Part shown: piece after piece, positions 12,166-24,302 of the stretch
Position numbering within the stretch: the first letter of the stretch is position 1
Layout: each line of letters opens with the position of its first letter
NCBI GenBank assembly: GCA_020002185.1
Contig: CM034534.1
Span: 30,017,075-30,081,074 of the forward strand
Direction: 5' to 3'
Length of the DNA: 64,000 nt
Source of the DNA: Paraescarpia echinospica
Taxonomy: Eukaryota > Annelida > Polychaeta > Sabellida > Siboglinidae
The notes under the pieces: generated by a model
The model's input: only the letters and a program-made list of their open reading frames with translations
The model's database searches: none
What the model was told of the DNA's origin: nothing
Made by a program: the position numbers and the translations under genes

Positions 12166-13320
12166 CGTCACGTTAGGCGGACGCGAATCGATTGTTCACA
12201 GCGCTACGCGTTTTCTGGGACTGCCCCGAGCACCGACGATCAGGTTGGGAGGTCTTTCGTAACTTGACTTACAAAAAACTGCTCAAATTATAACGCCATA
12301 ACAAACGGCAGTATAAATGCTCCGGGACACCGTCTTCTGCCTGCATGCATCTAAAATGCCACCCACAGAACGGGCATTTTTGCTCTCGCTGATTTGTGTA
12401 GATATAGTAAATTTAACTTTCCATCGCTATAGTCAAAAGTACACTGACGTATCGATAGAAACGATAGTTGACAAAAGAATTCAACTACGCTACTTGCGCC
12501 ATTGAAATAATTTTCATTAACCTTTTAAATTTTATTTGGAAATTGTACTGCACTTATTTATTGACCCAACGTCAACAATCAGTGATCAGAATTTGAATTC
12601 TTTGTTTATATAATTGGAACATTTCGTGGGGTCACCATTGAAACTGTGAACAATGTTTCGAGTTTATGAAACGCAAATACGGACAACCGTCAACCAATAA
12701 AACCCGTTACACGTGTGTATTCTATACCATTACTTTCTACTCATTTTATTCACCACAACAATAATTTCATTGCGATGTATATGGATCATCGCACTGCTAA
12801 TTGTTGAAAATTTAAATTTGGAAGGAAATAATATTTTGACATACCTGGGGCTATAATAACCCCAAGCTCCAAGTTCGTGAACGTTTGAATGAATCTTCCT
12901 TTGCCAATCTAAACCCGCCAGGTCGATTTTACCCATGAGCGGAGCTACTGTATGTAACCAATACAGTACGGCTATTCATGTTTAGGTGTGACAACGTGGT
13001 GCTTGCTATACACGGCTTAAACTCTTAACGATTACAGTAATAATTATGTTATTCTTGAATGGGCCTACATTGCGGTGTTTTTGAAAGCGATAAGTGACAT
13101 GGTGATTATTTTTCAAGACAGATTGTGATTAATGTTTATGCAAATGAATCAAAAGGTACAGTCATGTTATGCACGCATGGTAAACATTATAATGTCTTGA
13201 GTGCGTCTATGTTCATTATTTCTTATTACACTATTCTAGTTTTTGTTTCTCGTTTGAGTTCGACTTCCAAGTAAATAAAGCAACATATAAACATTTTCTT
13301 ATTCTTCGTTTTCTTTTTAT

Positions 13321-13446
13321 CTGTGTATGTTAGCGCGCGCGGTGTGTGTGCGTGGGGGCGTGTGTGCGTGCGCGTTCGCGCGCGCGTGTATGTGCGCGAG
13401 CATCTGTGTGCTCGTTGTGTGCGCGTGCTCGTGTGCGCTGCGCCGT
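13321..13446. repeat. Imperfect (GT/GC)n tract
   Basis: Alternating purine-pyrimidine GTGTGC/GCGCGC sequence, a potential Z-DNA former. Open frames across it are low complexity. Confidence 0.9.
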
Positions 13447-13499
13447 GTATATATACATGTAACTCCTCCATTTAAATAGAGAGTTTCCTGTGTTAAACA

Positions 13500-13870
13500 A
13501 ATTAGCACGAAGCCGAGCGGAAAATCGGAATTACGTCCGGAAATGAATCTCTTGTTTAAGTGCTTTGAGACGCCGGCGAATACAAGGAGACACTCGAGTG
13601 ACAGCGAGGCCAATCACGGGGTCGCTATTGACGGTGACGGCCGCATAGCCAGCCACCGTCACACCATCAATGCTGTAATCGAATCATGTGGAAAATATCA
13701 ACGCCTCTAATTAAAACTCGCCGTTAATTGCTTATTTATTAATCTACCGTGAAGGCGTTTAATCTCACCGCCATTGATGATTTAGCGAGAGCAGATGTGG
13801 GCGATGATATAGACGTTTGTCAACCTCTTATACCTGGGCGGAGTCGATAGTAAAGACGCACGAATGTCCG
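13500..13870. promoter_or_regulatory. Candidate cis-regulatory island, Nkx6 intron 1
   Basis: Unique sequence with clustered homeodomain cores (CTCTAATTAAAACTCG near 13706, CCGTTAATTGC near 13721, TTATTAATCTACCG near 13736, GCGTTTAATCTC near 13755) and CCATCAATGCTGTAATCG near 13662. It resembles a homeobox-associated conserved non-coding element. No sequence evidence for coding. Confidence 0.35.
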
Positions 13871-15097
13871 CGGAAGGAATACACAGTGTATGCTTACTGA
13901 GCAGGAAAGATCAACCTTCATTATGCTGAATTCGCCTAAATAAGATGAATCCAGATTCCTGAATGCAGTAACGCGCTTGTTATAATCTCGAATCGTTTTA
14001 CAATTGCAGTTGCAGTGTAGTCGACAGATGGACTAGTACTATGACGAGTTAAAGAAGTTAAGCTAGGTAAAATATTTTCACTGTAGCTAGTTCTCAGGTT
14101 TCTTCCACATATGCTATTAATATGTCAACAATTAGCATTAATATTATATATTAATGCTGAAAGTAATGTCATTTTTGCATATTATGAAGCCGTTTCATAT
14201 AAGTTGATTTACCTAGTTCCAATGGTGGTGAGTACACATTCTCACAGTAGAAACGTTTTAGAATAGCTCATTTAAGAATATGCAGAATATTAGTGAAAAG
14301 CGTGTAGGTACACGAAGTTAAGGAACTCTAGTAGTTACATATAACAGGCAGTACATTCAGGTGGATTTAAGCCGCACTATTTAAATAGGTGCATGACATA
14401 AATAAAACGTTGACAGAATGGGGTTCCTTCTTTGAGGTTAACACACACCACTCAGCAGCGATCACAATGTCGGCTCTTTTGTTACGCTCTCTTTCAACTT
14501 CCGGTGGCTTTCGGAAGGAATGCCAAACTAAACCGGTGAATTGAACACACATGCATGAACGAATGACTATTCGCAGATATGTCGGATATACTTAAAGTAC
14601 GTACACGGGTAGTTTTGAATCGCTCTGCGGTTCAATGTCAGCGAGTCAGCGATAAGACACCACTCGAAACACGCTCGGATTTAGATACGGGTTGTCGTTC
14701 AAATTGACATCATATCGTTATGCGGGACAATGTATCAAAACGTGCCTTTGACGAATAGATAAGTAAGCCGGTTATCAAGATGTGGCAGCGTGTTAGTAAA
14801 CACGCACTTATAACACTGATGAAGGATTGTAATGAGAATTTATATTTAAACATAAAAAGTGTGTGTGCATGTGTGCATACGTACATGCGTACAGGCATGA
14901 ACATAATATTTCTTCACGACATATAATTTATTACGCACGTCTAAAGAATATATGCCACGTGTTACCAAATGTATTAATGATACTGTCAGTTTTTATTTAT
15001 TTACGTTAAGCGCACAGTTAATTAAATTATTGCTATTATTATTATTATTATTTAATGGCACATGGCATGTTAACTTGGCATTGTGTATTTTCTATAT

Positions 15098-15245
15098 TAC
15101 TGTTGTCGTCACAATTCTCGACCGCTGCCTTAAATCGTCATCAGTCGTCCAGGTTCTCCAGATATCAACTCGAATGCGTGGACTTAGAACTGACCACTAA
15201 ATGTAGATTGACTGCAGTCTGGTCACTGCCCCACGGATTACATAG
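15098..15245 (+). repeat. Dispersed repeat A, copy 2
   Basis: Second copy of the family at 3585-3765, same orientation. The best-conserved block is CAACTCGAATGCGTGGA near 15165, followed by GTAGATTGACTGCAGTCTGG. Confidence 0.55.
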
Positions 15246-15459
15246 ATGTCCAAACCTGTGCCCGCGTGTCCAGTGGTCAGTCGTTGGTGTAGATATACTT
15301 GTGCATCGCTTAATCATGGCTGGCCTTTCCCAGCAAGCTCCACAGATTGATTACGACCCTAACTTAAGCACCAACACATCCAAGTGCTCGTTTTGAAGCA
15401 ATACGTTGTGCTGTATATGTACTTATACTGACAGACTTAGAGTCTGGATTGCTGAATGG

Positions 15460-15560
15460 CTGAGTGAGTGAGTGAGTGAGTGAGTGACTGACTGACTGAC
15501 TGACTGACTGACTGACTGACTGAGAGCCTAATTCACTCACTCACTCACTCACTCACTCAC

Positions 15561-15595
<35 letters not shown>

Positions 15596-15617
15596 CTCAC
15601 TCCCTTACTCACTCACT
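15460..15617. repeat. Composite tetranucleotide array (TGAG)n(TGAC)n(TCAC)n(TCAA)n(TCAC)n
   Basis: Successive homopolymeric blocks: TGAG to about 15486, TGAC to about 15522, an 11-bp bridge (gagagcctaat), then TCAC, TCAA (about 15562-15594) and TCAC again. The TGAG arm can pair with the CTCA arms, giving a large fold-back. Confidence 0.95.
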
Positions 15618-16019
15618 TTACTAATCAATCTGACGTCGACCCAATCAGCGAACGACTATAAGGGACGAACGTCCCCTACTTTGACGTACTTGGACCTTTA
15701 TGCAGTTATCGATTCGCTTAGTTGAAATATAGCCGTGTGCACTATTCCCAATAACGTAACATTTTGACAACGTACAACTGTTTAATTGGTTAGTTAGTGT
15801 ACAGCTCATTGTGGGTTTCGTATAACAACAACACAAAAATCTTTATATTTTCGACTGATCACAACCTATGTCTTCTTCGGCTTCACGGCCAATAGGCTGT
15901 CATGTGCCTTCTCCAGCGCGTTGTCTGTCTGGATGGATTGCAAAGTACAAATAAAGTAATGTTTTAATATGTATCCATGTCCTAAATAATTTTAACATGT
16001 ATAGTTACTGTCTGAAATA

Positions 16020-16095
16020 GTATACACACGCACGCACGCACGCACGCACACACGCACACACGCACACACGAACACACGCACACACACACATACAC
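16020..16095. repeat. (CACG)n/(CA)n microsatellite
   Basis: CGCA tetramers followed by CACACG and CA repeats. Confidence 0.93.
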
Positions 16096-16579
16096 TGTGT
16101 ATATATAATGGGAATTAGAAATACCAATAAATCATCAAATGAAAAGATGTTAAATTTAACTATATGTTTTAAAGGTGACGATATGTTAATATAATTATGA
16201 TAGAGGTAATGCAGGCGGTCTTTGTTCTTTAAATTGTATATTAATTTCATCGCGCCAAATTATGTATTTTTGAAAATAGTAAGAGGTGAAAGATTGTGAC
16301 AATACTGTTTTTGTACATTTTGTGTTGAAGCTTTTGTTTAAAAAACAACAACAATTGTTTTGAGTTTTGTAATGCACAGTCCACAGCCGTTCAATTAACG
16401 AATGACTATAATTTGTAATTCATCATCAGAGATAAAAAGGTAAGGTGAAAAGGTAAGTTCTCCTGTAGCTCTCCATTTCAATAACAACTCGACTTCTCTG
16501 TGAAGAAGCAGAGAAGGAAATAACATTTAATTTGCAAGACAATTAAAACAAGGAGTCAAATTAAGTTCTCAGTTCTGCA

Positions 16580-17070
16580 CCCGTTTAGTGATGTCACTTT
16601 TTGTCAGTGATTGATTTGGCTTTAAACGTTTACTCGGCGAATTGCTCCCGCTGCGTTCCGGCTGGACTGGTATAACATTAGCCCGACATTTCGGGAGCTA
16701 TAATGACATCAGTGAATGTTTCCCGATGTTTCCCATTTACTCCCCGCCTCGTCCCGTTGTCGCCCAGGTTGAGTTCCCACGCTAGGTGGAATGTCCGCAT
16801 TGTAGCTCTCCCAGATTGGCGTTAAATTGCTAAACACCGCTTAGAGTTGGCGTAAATGAATTTTAACGAGGGAGAACATTACAATTAATACCGGCCGCGC
16901 TTCCGGTCTATCGGAATCGATGCAGTTGCGGAAGGACGCGTGAAGATGTCACCATAAATTCCCGGATTGTCAGAGTCGCACTGTTTAATTGTGGATTTAT
17001 TTGAATTGGGTTAATTTAAGCAGCAACGGAATAAGTGAATGGTGAAAGACGACATCTGCTGGCAAATTAG
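16580..17070. promoter_or_regulatory. Candidate cis-regulatory island, Nkx6 intron 1
   Basis: About 490 bp of unique, relatively GC-rich sequence between AT-rich repeats. It has TTACAATTAATACCGG near 16880, GTTTAATTGTGG near 16983 and repeated GATGTTTCCC motifs near 16722. There is no open frame of note. Function inferred only from composition and position. Confidence 0.28.
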
Positions 17071-17116
17071 TGCAATCACTAGTGTAGAGATCGCGTGATG
17101 CTGGCATTTAACAATA

Positions 17117-17168
17117 TGATATATATATATATAAATATGTATATATATATATGTATATATACGTATAC

Positions 17169-17248
<80 letters not shown>

Positions 17249-17275
17249 GTGTGTGTGTGTATGTATATATAATAA
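17117..17275. repeat. (TA)n/(TATG)n microsatellite block
   Basis: Alternating TA with GTATAC and TGTG interruptions. Confidence 0.95.
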
Positions 17276-18197
17276 TATAATAATTATATTTTAATAAAGA
17301 ACGTCAACGCTATATATATATCTGGTTTATTGGTGGGATTCGTCGGATGACAACGACATCCAGTAATCAATATAGTCATTACATAATAATTAGAAAAAAA
17401 CTTTGCAGAACTGAATCATTATCCACAATGGGACATATTTGATTTATAAGTATTTCCTACACATTATTGTGTCAATTATGTGCTGAGTGAATACATTAAT
17501 ATACGGTTAATATTATAATGCACGCCGTCTACTCGAATTATTCCGTAATTATTATCGTTGTACAACGTTTGTCGATAGTACTACCATGTCTATTAAACAC
17601 AGATAATGAATGCATGCATGTAAAAAATATACCTGTTTGTGATTTCACATTTTTGGTTAACATTACGAAAGTGGTTGCTTTATATCACCGAAATATATTT
17701 GGTTTGTACTGACGGTTTACTATAGTATACTCCTTAAACAGACAAACCTTAATACAACCTACACAATTAATATAATTATTAGTATTTACTATACAAAAAT
17801 ACAATTATCTTAATCATCGCATTGCATGAACCTCCGAAGTATTTTTCAGCAGTCTTGAATGAATAATTACTAAGAGGCGTGAGTGCCGCGTGACCTATAC
17901 AGTGCTTATATTGATGACCATGCGTTAAATATATAGGCCTACGTGTTCTCGCGTTTATTGCGGCAATTCGGTACTTATCGTTTAAAAGACTAGCACAAAA
18001 TGTGACATTTTTTTTATTGTACTTGTGTGACTTTTTATGTGCTATGATAAATTCGTGTTACAGTTCTATCGAGGGTTATCGAGTAGGGTCATACACATAT
18101 TTGTTTTCGTGTCCCTCAATACTAACTCCTTCTAGACAAGACCAGTCGTTCGCATATAAAGTCACGTTTATGAATATAATATTGATTTAATATAATA

Positions 18198-18224
18198 TAT
18201 GCGGCTGATTGATTCAGCCGCATA
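18198..18224. repeat. Perfect short inverted repeat (hairpin)
   Basis: TATGCGGCTGA, 5-nt spacer TTGAT, then TCAGCCGCATA: an 11-bp perfect stem in intron 1. Not followed by a U-run, and its role is unknown. Confidence 0.6.
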
Positions 18225-18701
18225 AAATGTCTTGTGCAAATATAAGATCAGCTACGCGCATTTTGAGTATCTCTATAACATCACATATACACATTTCGTA
18301 AATAATATACACAACGACAAAACATTATTATAGTATATTTGTTCATGCAGACAAATAAGTAATATGCAATGTTGGACATATCAGTTAAAACGTCGCGGAC
18401 TTTTAAACCTAAAATGTCCATTATGGTTTGACCCTCTACAGTTTACAGCGTACAGTCCAACTACACGTACCACGAATATAAAATCATGTTTACAAAAACC
18501 TGTTGGAAATATTTTCGACGGAAACTCCGCGCAGAAGATGAATTGCAGATACACGTGAGTTCGTTGAAAAGCACTTCTAATTGAGTGTTTGCTTATTTGT
18601 CATGTGCAGCGCTGGACTTGATATTGAAATTGGTTTTCTTGTTTCGATCTGTGTCGGACAAAGTAACTAATTTACAAATAGACTGAAATGAACGTAACAT
18701 T

Positions 18702-18902
18702 ATATATATATATATATATATATATTATAAGTATTATATATTACATACGTATTATTGTATTATATGTATTATACATAATACATAATAAACGTATAGTGTT
18801 ATATATAATTATATATATATATATATATATATATAATTATATATAATAGAGTACTTATGCATATATCAGATTACATAATCTCTTATATATGTTTACTATA
18901 CT

Positions 18903-18957
<55 letters not shown>

Positions 18958-19160
18958 AATATGTATAATATATATGTACACTGTATATATATATATATAT
19001 ATATAATTATACATGTATACTACAATAGTTATATATATATATTTTTATATGTACATATGTATATATATATATTTATATACATATGTATATGTATATGTAT
19101 ATATATATATATATAACTATTATCGGATACATATATAATTATATATATATATATATTGCA
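18702..19160. repeat. Long (TA)n-rich block
   Basis: About 460 bp of AT-dinucleotide sequence with TATTA, GTATAC and CATATG interruptions. Open frames across it encode only I/Y repeats. Confidence 0.95.
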
Positions 19161-20134
19161 TATCATAACTGGTAAGTACTCCTTATGCCGATGGTCATGG
19201 TGGTTTAGCCAGCTTAGTTGTTGTGTGTTGGTACAAATTGATACTAAAACATGTCTAACGATTCACATGCAGAAAATACTGCTTGGCACTAGATAGTTGT
19301 AGCCTTCTACGGTAGGGAAGAAACTTTTCCAAATTCAGACACGTCGAGACTGGTGTGTTGCCCAACGGCAAGTTCAAACGCATTAGCGGATTAGTGCCTG
19401 ACGAGTAGCTATAGAAACAACCACGGAAAGCAAACAGCTACGGTAATAATTAGCGAACTGAGTTTTGTTCACCATTGGCGTCAATATTGCATCTCAATGC
19501 TGCTTATCGACTTAAATCGCTTTAAGTGCAGCAAAAGTCGATAATCTGTTTAGCTGTCAGCTTACCTGTTGAATATTTATACCATAATGGCGCTAAGTAG
19601 CAATGAAAGAATAAAAGTCGGTTTTAGCTAAGCACACACCGACACCTCGACGTGTGTCGTTACGGCTGTGAAGTGCGCTTAGTTGAAATAATATCGCCTT
19701 TTCTGATATACACAATATACAGACCAATGAGACGTCGTTTGTATAGATTGACAATGCATGCGTATATCTGCATCGTAAACATATATCATATTTTATTGTA
19801 CATGGACCCAATAGGAAATATATCCCGGTTCATTTTCCCTATGGAGTTTTATGCCCCCCCCCCCATCTATAGCATTTGGAACCTTGATGCTTCCTTCGTA
19901 AATTCACCTCGCAGTGGAATAAGATTGGATGATGTTCAACAACGTTAATGTCACGGTACATCATATTATAATACTTTTTGTTTGTTTTGTGTTTGTTTGT
20001 TTGTTTGTTTGTTTATGTTTTGCTGTCATTCTTTTGAAACAGGAGAATATATGTTGTTTTACTTATGAAACACAGACATTACATATAGTATGAGCTAAGA
20101 GGCGACGAAATTAGCATCTAACATACACATTCAT

Positions 20135-20552
<418 letters not shown>

Positions 20553-20715
20553 GTAGCAACTCACATCAAATCGGTCAATTTTACGCTGATTATATCTGAC
20601 CACAATTATTTATATATTTGTGTAGTTGATTGCGTCCCATTGCTAAGAATCTCAATATGTAGTAATCGTTTAAAAACATTTTAAGACTCCCGTTCATCTA
20701 GCCCATTCTGGAATT

Positions 20716-20752
20716 AGTTTTTTTTACGGATACACCATCCGTTAAAAAAACT
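20716..20752. repeat. 16-bp near-perfect hairpin
   Basis: AGTTTTTTTTACGGAT, loop ACACC, then ATCCGTTAAAAAAACT. One mismatch in 16 bp. It lies in intron 1 about 775 bp from the exon 1 donor. Confidence 0.55.
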
Positions 20753-21129
20753 CACGGAATAGCCTTATTCACCAACTAGGTTATTTATAGGTAAGTTAAA
20801 TGACTTTCACCGTTTTCAACTTTTCAGGATGACTAGAGTTACAACTATATAAAATGCGTTATAGTGTTTAATCGTAAGCCCGTTGACAGAGTTTGGGTCA
20901 CTTGTGATCGCCGCTCACGGGGATACCCGCTAGTTCTCACCTTCCCAACAGGTGCTACGTGACTTCATTTATTCATTTTATTTACGTAATTTCTGAAACA
21001 TCAACTTTTCGACATTTGTGTAAACAAATCACATGTACAGTGCATCATTATAAGGCGTATATAAAAATAATTAATAGGATTTACTTTAAAATAAGTCATA
21101 AGAACTATAGATTACAAGAACCTTTTAGA

Positions 21130-21460
21130 ACGTGTTACATGGTCGGCTGACGGCATATTTCGGCGAAAACGCTGTCTACCTTCCCTTGGAAACAACCACC
21201 ACAACGGTTGACGGAACCGACGTAACGGGGAAACGACCCTTGTGTCGGATACATGATGTACTTGACGGGAAAACGAATGGCGTGACGGAAAAATGATTGA
21301 CTAGTCGGAAAAACGATCATCGTGACGGAAAACAACCGTCGTGTCGGCGAAACGACGTACAGGATGAGGAAACGACAGCCGGAGATATGAATAACGTGAC
21401 GGAACACAATCGACATGACGGATTTCCGACCGACGTGACAGTACGTCATGACACTGTATT
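21130..21460. repeat. Degenerate GACGGAAAA-type minisatellite abutting Nkx6 exon 1
   Basis: About 14 diverged units of roughly 20-22 bp built around (c)GTGACGGaAAAcga, spaced over about 330 bp and ending about 65 bp from the exon 1 donor. The recurring TGACG core is a half-site for CREB/ATF factors. A 104-codon open frame on the minus strand across it is repetitive and carries no domain. Confidence 0.6.
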
Positions 21461-21526
21461 ACAACAAACCGCAAACCATTGGGACCGAGCTCATTTCACC
21501 GATACGGTCGACAGAACTGTCCTTAC

Positions 21527-21992
21527 CTTGCGATGTCCTCCACGCGGGGGGCTGGAGCATGCCCGGCCAGTACACGGGCGGTCGGCCTGGTAGTTCGGCC
21601 AGCGGTGTCGAGGCGGCGGCGGCTGCAGCGGCATAGCAGGCGGCCGACGTGTTAAGGTAGAGCGGCGACACCCCGAGCTGTCCGAAGGGGCCGAGCGGCC
21701 GACTGAGTATGTCGTTAATCCCGTGTGGCGTCGACGGTATGCAGGTGTAGGCGAACTGCGCCTTCTGTGACGTCGAGTACGGACACATGTACGAGGAGGA
21801 CGAAGACGACGTCGATGACGAGGGAGGCGGAAGCTTACGCTCCGTCATATTGTGCAGGGCGGCGAGCGGCGGGTTGCTCAGCACGAAGGCGCTGTGCCGG
21901 TCAGCCTCCTGTCGTGGCGGCATCGAGTGACCGTTCGACAATATCGGGTACCCGGGCGGGGAGGCGTCGCTGTTGCCGCAACATTCCAACAT
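21527..21992 (-). CDS. Nkx6: Nkx6 homeobox gene, exon 1 (N-terminal repressor region)
   Basis: Minus-strand first coding exon, 466 nt (155 codons plus 1 nt), ending at a strong donor (CAAG|GTAAGG). I chose the ATG at 21990-21992 because it has A at -3 and lies 34 codons before the first conserved motif. The frame is open further upstream, and an in-frame ATG at 21921-21923 is an alternative start. Visible motifs: AFVLSNPPLAALHNM (residues 35-49, the Nkx6 N-terminal signature), a Ser-rich tract (58-67), TPHGINDILSRP (88-99, containing an eh1-like Groucho/TLE-binding motif), a run of seven Ala (121-127), and LAELPGRPPVYWPGM (131-145), a conserved segment before the homeodomain. The eh1-like motif supports a repressor role. 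The N-terminal 34 residues (Cys-Cys and Pro-rich) are unlike the short vertebrate N-termini I know. The phase-1 end matches exon 2 exactly. Confidence 0.93.
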
Positions 21993-22330
21993 CTTGGGGC
22001 GACTGCGAGTGCCGGACGGACGGACAGATGTGCGTACACTCCACGGTGCTATTACACTGCTGCGTAGTCGCCACTCGGTTCTACACAGAGCGACCGTCAG
22101 CGGGCTGTTTAGACGCTCGCCTATTGTATACAACGTACATCATTAATCACGGCCGTATAAAGACCGCGCATGTTTTGACACCGCCGCAAGCTGGAGGGCG
22201 TCGCTGATTGGTCCAGACGTACCTGTCCCTCTAGCGACGCTCGTCTCCGATTGGACGCAGTGACGGAAGCGTCTGCTTTACGAGTTTATCGTTGAAATGG
22301 CGGCTTCTTCTTTAAATCTCTCTATTAACC
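21993..22330 (-). promoter_or_regulatory. Nkx6 5' flank / putative promoter with two CCAAT boxes
   Basis: CpG-rich sequence directly upstream of the chosen ATG. On the gene's strand there are two CCAATC boxes (plus-strand gattgg at 22206-22211 and 22249-22254), 43 bp apart and about 215-260 bp before the ATG, as expected for NF-Y sites. A YY1-type motif, AAATGGCGGC, lies at 22295-22304 on the plus strand. I see no well-placed TATA box on the minus strand; gtataaag near 22155 faces the other way. The transcription start cannot be placed from sequence alone. The frame upstream of the ATG is open to 22133 but lacks family similarity there. Confidence 0.45.
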
Positions 22331-24302
22331 ATGGCCATGAGTCGGTACTCTGTCACTATAATGTTCCGGTCAATGTCGACACGTGCGTTTATTACATGCA
22401 GAGTCGTTTCTATAGCGGGTAAACAAATATACCTTGTTGAAGACGATGATACGTTTCGGCGACTTGACCTGCAGACGTGTGAACGAGAAATGAATTATTC
22501 GATTTGGCATTAGGTATTAAACCAATTTTATTATGCATAATTCATTGTGTCTGTATTGGTTGATTTTACTGTTCACAAATACATTCATATACGCATCTCG
22601 ATATTTTGTAATATAATTTCATTTGTATTTAAATATGCTGTTTTTACATTGAGTGTTTGATGACTTAGATACATGTAAAACAATTGACTATACACCTGTG
22701 TATTGGAAAGCAAGACACGAACTAGTATTATTGTCGAAATAAGCCATAAGTAAAAAGAATTTTAGTATATCGGTGATTTTGGGCTGTGCTATTCTGGAGT
22801 TGATTTATATTTATATTCTCTGTGACATTCTGATAAATTGCGGCGCTGGTTTTATAACCTCGACCGACGTATATCTGACCATCTCATGCCAATGGCAATG
22901 ATATATAATTGTTATAATGATAATGATGTTGATGGTTGTTAACGATGTTGATAATAATGATAATAAAATACATTTTATTCTGCACTGAAGAGTCTATCTT
23001 TGCGCATCTTAAACGCTTTATACAGCCAAATATTCCATAGCATCTCGTCTGATTCAGCTATCTTTTATCAAAGTTGTACGGACAACAAATTACGTCGACA
23101 AAAATAAATTTGAAATAAAAAATATTGGTAGACCAGACATTATATACGCGACATTTCGGTATAATTGCAAATAAATATACGTGTTATGGTTTGTTGGTTT
23201 GTCTATAAATATAAGATACGACGTGTCCACCCACCACATGTTTGTAACAATTTATACAGTCATGTTTGTGTAATGGTGTTGCCGTTGTGAGTCAAGTAAT
23301 CAACTTGGCTATATTGTTCAAAATATGTTATATAAATGTCACGTTAATTTTGTGATCAGATTTATTTTGTACGTGAAGGTTGGCCTCCAGTACAACAGTA
23401 ACATAAATAATCAAAAGTGAAATAAAAGATGTCACAAAAGATATCATGTTTAAAGTTCTAGTTTACAGTAATGTGCGCATCTAAAATTGTTTTATCGCGA
23501 TTCACTTTTATAAATACTATAAATTAAGAAGTCTAAGCAATTGGAAAATGTCTGCAATAATGATATGTTTAAATATGTAAACTTATAAGGTTACTCTAAT
23601 TACTGATTACTCAAATAATAATAATGATAATTATTATTATTATTGTTATTAAACATTTTCATTATTTATCATTGCTATAAACAGTGGTCATAAATATCCA
23701 TCCTTGATATTTATGCAAGAGTGATATAATTATATATAAATATAGAATATTACAGTAGTTAGTATTAAAACGATTGTCATTACACATAAGTAACTGCACC
23801 ATTACGAACATGCAGTAGTGTTAGAGCGCTGTCAGCCAATTGGCGGAGCCGCTCAAAATCGAATGAGCAAACAATGCGCGATCGACGTCGACCACTAAAT
23901 GAGCCTGTCGCAATTCGAATACGACGCGGAAAATTGTAGCGTTTGTTCGTTGCCCGCCCCTGCCTGTAAATCTGTCATCGACACTATAACGGATTGACGC
24001 AGTCTGGCGTGGTGGAGCACTGCGCAGCTAACGGGCAATTAAAACGGCCGAATTGTTCGTGGTTTACGTCTCGTTGCCATGACGACGCGTCGACTCCGAG
24101 TGGAAGGTTTTCAATGTCGTTATTTGACTCACCATACACTCGAATTCTGGGGTCGGTTAGGCCTTTCAGAATAATACTTGTGTTTCCGGTTGCCGGCCGA
24201 CTAAATTAAATGTAGCCAACTATATTAAAGTTCTTATGACACGAAAACAAACTATTTATGATTGTATATAAATCAAGCATATGGAAGGAAAAAACAAATC
24301 AT
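22331..24302. other. Upstream intergenic DNA, no gene seen
   Basis: AT-rich sequence with ATAATG/ATTATT micro-repeats (22915-22965 and 23617-23645). A balanced-composition island at about 23820-24215 (short frame, no motif recognised) could be regulatory. Nothing else is supported. Confidence 0.6.

Noticed and set aside
21725..22207. 160-codon plus-strand frame opposite Nkx6 exon 1
   Set aside because: Antisense shadow of a GC-rich exon. It is Arg/Ser/Cys-rich and has no recognisable motif, while the minus strand encodes conserved Nkx6 motifs.
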